From the NCBI GenBank assembly GCA_030042855.1, contig JASHYU010000230.1, positions 1 to 12,950 of the forward strand: a stretch of DNA of 12,950 nucleotides, written 5' to 3'. The notes below the pieces were generated by a model. It was not told where the DNA came from. It saw only the letters and a list, made by a program, of their open reading frames with translations, and did not search any database. Origin of the DNA: Thermoplasmata archaeon (lineage in GTDB: Archaea; Thermoplasmatota; Thermoplasmata; UBA184). Of the stretch, positions 12,055 through 12,950 are shown piece by piece. A program made the position numbers and the translations under genes. Every line of letters begins with the position of its first letter. The first letter of the stretch is position 1.

Positions 12055-12950
12055 GTGGCGCAGGACACCGTGAGGCCGGCCGGGTCCACCGGCGCACCCC
12101 GGGACTCGCAGATGCCCCGGTCGATCTTCGTGCCGGAGGACGATCCGCACCGGGAGGCGCGCGAGGCGGTCTATGCCATCCTGTCCGACTCGTTCATGGC
12201 GTTCATCTCGTTGCTGCTCGTGCCGATCATCGTCATCCCGATCTTCGTCACGCTGCCCCACACGATCCTCACGATCTTTGACTGGAGCGACGTCACGATC
12301 ATCCTGTTCTTCGTCGCGGAGTACGTCTCGAAGCTGTATCTCGCGCCCGACCGATGGGCGTTCGTCCGTTCGCCGTGGCACCTCCTCGACCTCGCGGTCA
12401 TCGTCCTCTCGTTCGTCTCGTACATCCCGATCTTCGGGCTGAGCGGGAAAGGCTCGGCGCTCCTCCTCGTGCGATTGCTGCGGCTCCCCCGGGTCTTCGC
12501 CGTCAGCGGCCGGGCGGCGGGCAGTCGGTTCGGTCCGGACAAGTCGGAGGAGACGACGCCGGCTCCGGAGCCCGAGGTCGGGATCCGGGAGATCGACCCG
12601 ACGGACCTCGCGCAGGTCCACGTACTGAGCTGGGACGAGCTCGCCGAGCACCTGCGCACCGACCGCCCGGAATGGATCCACATCTCGAACTTCTCGGACG
12701 CCGGGATCGCCCGGTTGAGCGCGGTCCTCCGCGTGCCGCACCATCAACTGCGCCTCGACCAGGTCGACGACCTCTGGCCCCACGTCGGGCGGGTCGAGCG
12801 CGACGTCCTGCTCTTCCTCCAGTCCGGAGAGATCCGGTATCCGAAGCAGAGCCGGGAGTTCTACACGATCGCGCGTCGCGGCGCGGTCATCGTCGTCCAG
12901 GGCCCGAAGGTGATCTCGATCACCCCGCACGGCCTCGATCCGTTCCCGCG
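12055..12950 (+). CDS. Voltage-sensor domain fused to CorA-like Mg2+ transporter domain (cut by right edge)
   Basis: From the GTG at 12055 the frame is open to the window end (298 codons plus 2 bases). Residues 1-40 are polar. Four hydrophobic helices follow: S1 about 43-66; S2 about 79-96 with the acidic EYVSKL (Glu89); S3 about 106-127 with Asp112 in HLLDLAVIV; and S4 about 133-150, LLLVRLLRLPRVFAV, with Arg140, Arg143 and Arg146 at every third residue. This is a voltage-sensor pattern of the ion-channel superfamily, yet no S5-pore-S6 follows. After a charged Pro/Glu-rich linker (151-178), residues 179-298 resemble the CorA cytosolic N-domain: WIHISNFSDAGIARLSAVLR, then LRLDQVDDLWPHVGRVERDV, LLFL and VIVVQGPKVISITPHGLDPF. 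CorA carries Mg2+ (or Co2+/Ni2+) as a pentamer; its two helices and GMN motif would lie beyond the edge. The start is set by the TATA box ~29 bp upstream. The fusion reading is inference from motifs. Confidence 0.78.
   Translation, partial: MAQDTVRPAGSTGAPRDSQMPRSIFVPEDDPHREAREAVYAILSDSFMAFISLLLVPIIVIPIFVTLPHTILTIFDWSDVTIILFFVAEYVSKLYLAPDRWAFVRSPWHLLDLAVIVLSFVSYIPIFGLSGKGSALLLVRLLRLPRVFAVSGRAAGSRFGPDKSEETTPAPEPEVGIREIDPTDLAQVHVLSWDELAEHLRTDRPEWIHISNFSDAGIARLSAVLRVPHHQLRLDQVDDLWPHVGRVERDVLLFLQSGEIRYPKQSREFYTIARRGAVIVVQGPKVISITPHGLDPFP

Noticed and set aside
11136..12281. A + strand frame running from inside the carboxypeptidase across the gap into the voltage-sensor gene
   Set aside because: It is out of frame with both genes, shows no motifs, and its late ATG at 12027 lies inside the TATA element.
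12173..12442. A short Ser/Arg-rich + strand frame over the voltage-sensor region
   Set aside because: It is a shifted-frame shadow of the membrane helices; the serine-rich repeat look comes from TCG/TCC codons in the wrong frame.

Overview
The window looks like chromosomal DNA of a high-GC archaeon, most likely a member of the Thermoplasmatota. Several signals point this way. There is an archaeal RNA polymerase subunit K gene, a lone 5S rRNA gene with no 16S or 23S gene beside it, an M1 aminopeptidase that resembles Thermoplasma tricorn-interacting factors, and a mevalonate-pathway decarboxylase. There is also a DUF357/translin pair and a split, archaeal-style transketolase subunit. Short A/T-rich boxes lie about 25-30 bp before many start codons, and several starts are GTG or TTG. 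This is what largely leaderless archaeal transcription looks like. The exact lineage is inference; a BoxB/PaaA-type di-iron oxygenase fragment suggests aerobic life.

Layout. Positions 1-443 hold the C-terminal end of a PaaA/BoxB-like acyl-CoA epoxidase (+). A mevalonate decarboxylase-family gene (481-1491, -) and a PaaI-like hotdog thioesterase (1551-2042, +) diverge from one short TATA region. The thioesterase converges on, and shares a CTAG stop with, a large M1 aminopeptidase (2039-4447, -). The 5S rRNA (4615-4739, +) has its own TATA box. After it come endonuclease IV (4799-5716), a transketolase C-terminal-subunit homologue coupled to it by an ATGA overlap (5713-6672), and a transaldolase/TalC-type enzyme (6699-7343), all on +. 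A new TATA box then starts a tightly overlapping operon: DUF357, a translin-family protein, and 5'-methylthioadenosine phosphorylase (7416-9122, +). rpoK (9128-9385, -) and a DUF1801 protein (9486-9902, -) follow. An M14-type zinc carboxypeptidase (10018-11793, +) comes next. The window ends inside a + strand gene that joins a four-helix voltage-sensor domain to a CorA-like Mg2+ transporter domain (12055 to the right edge).

Working together. The overlaps define two likely co-expression units: nfo-tktC, with tal just behind, and DUF357-translin-mtnP. The rest are single genes with their own promoters. No mobile element, CRISPR array or tRNA was seen.

Most worth a second look: (i) the voltage-sensor/CorA fusion, with nested palindromes just upstream of its TATA box; (ii) the transketolase subunit, which has lost the family's catalytic glutamate and a conserved histidine and looks like a pseudoenzyme or a repurposed subunit.
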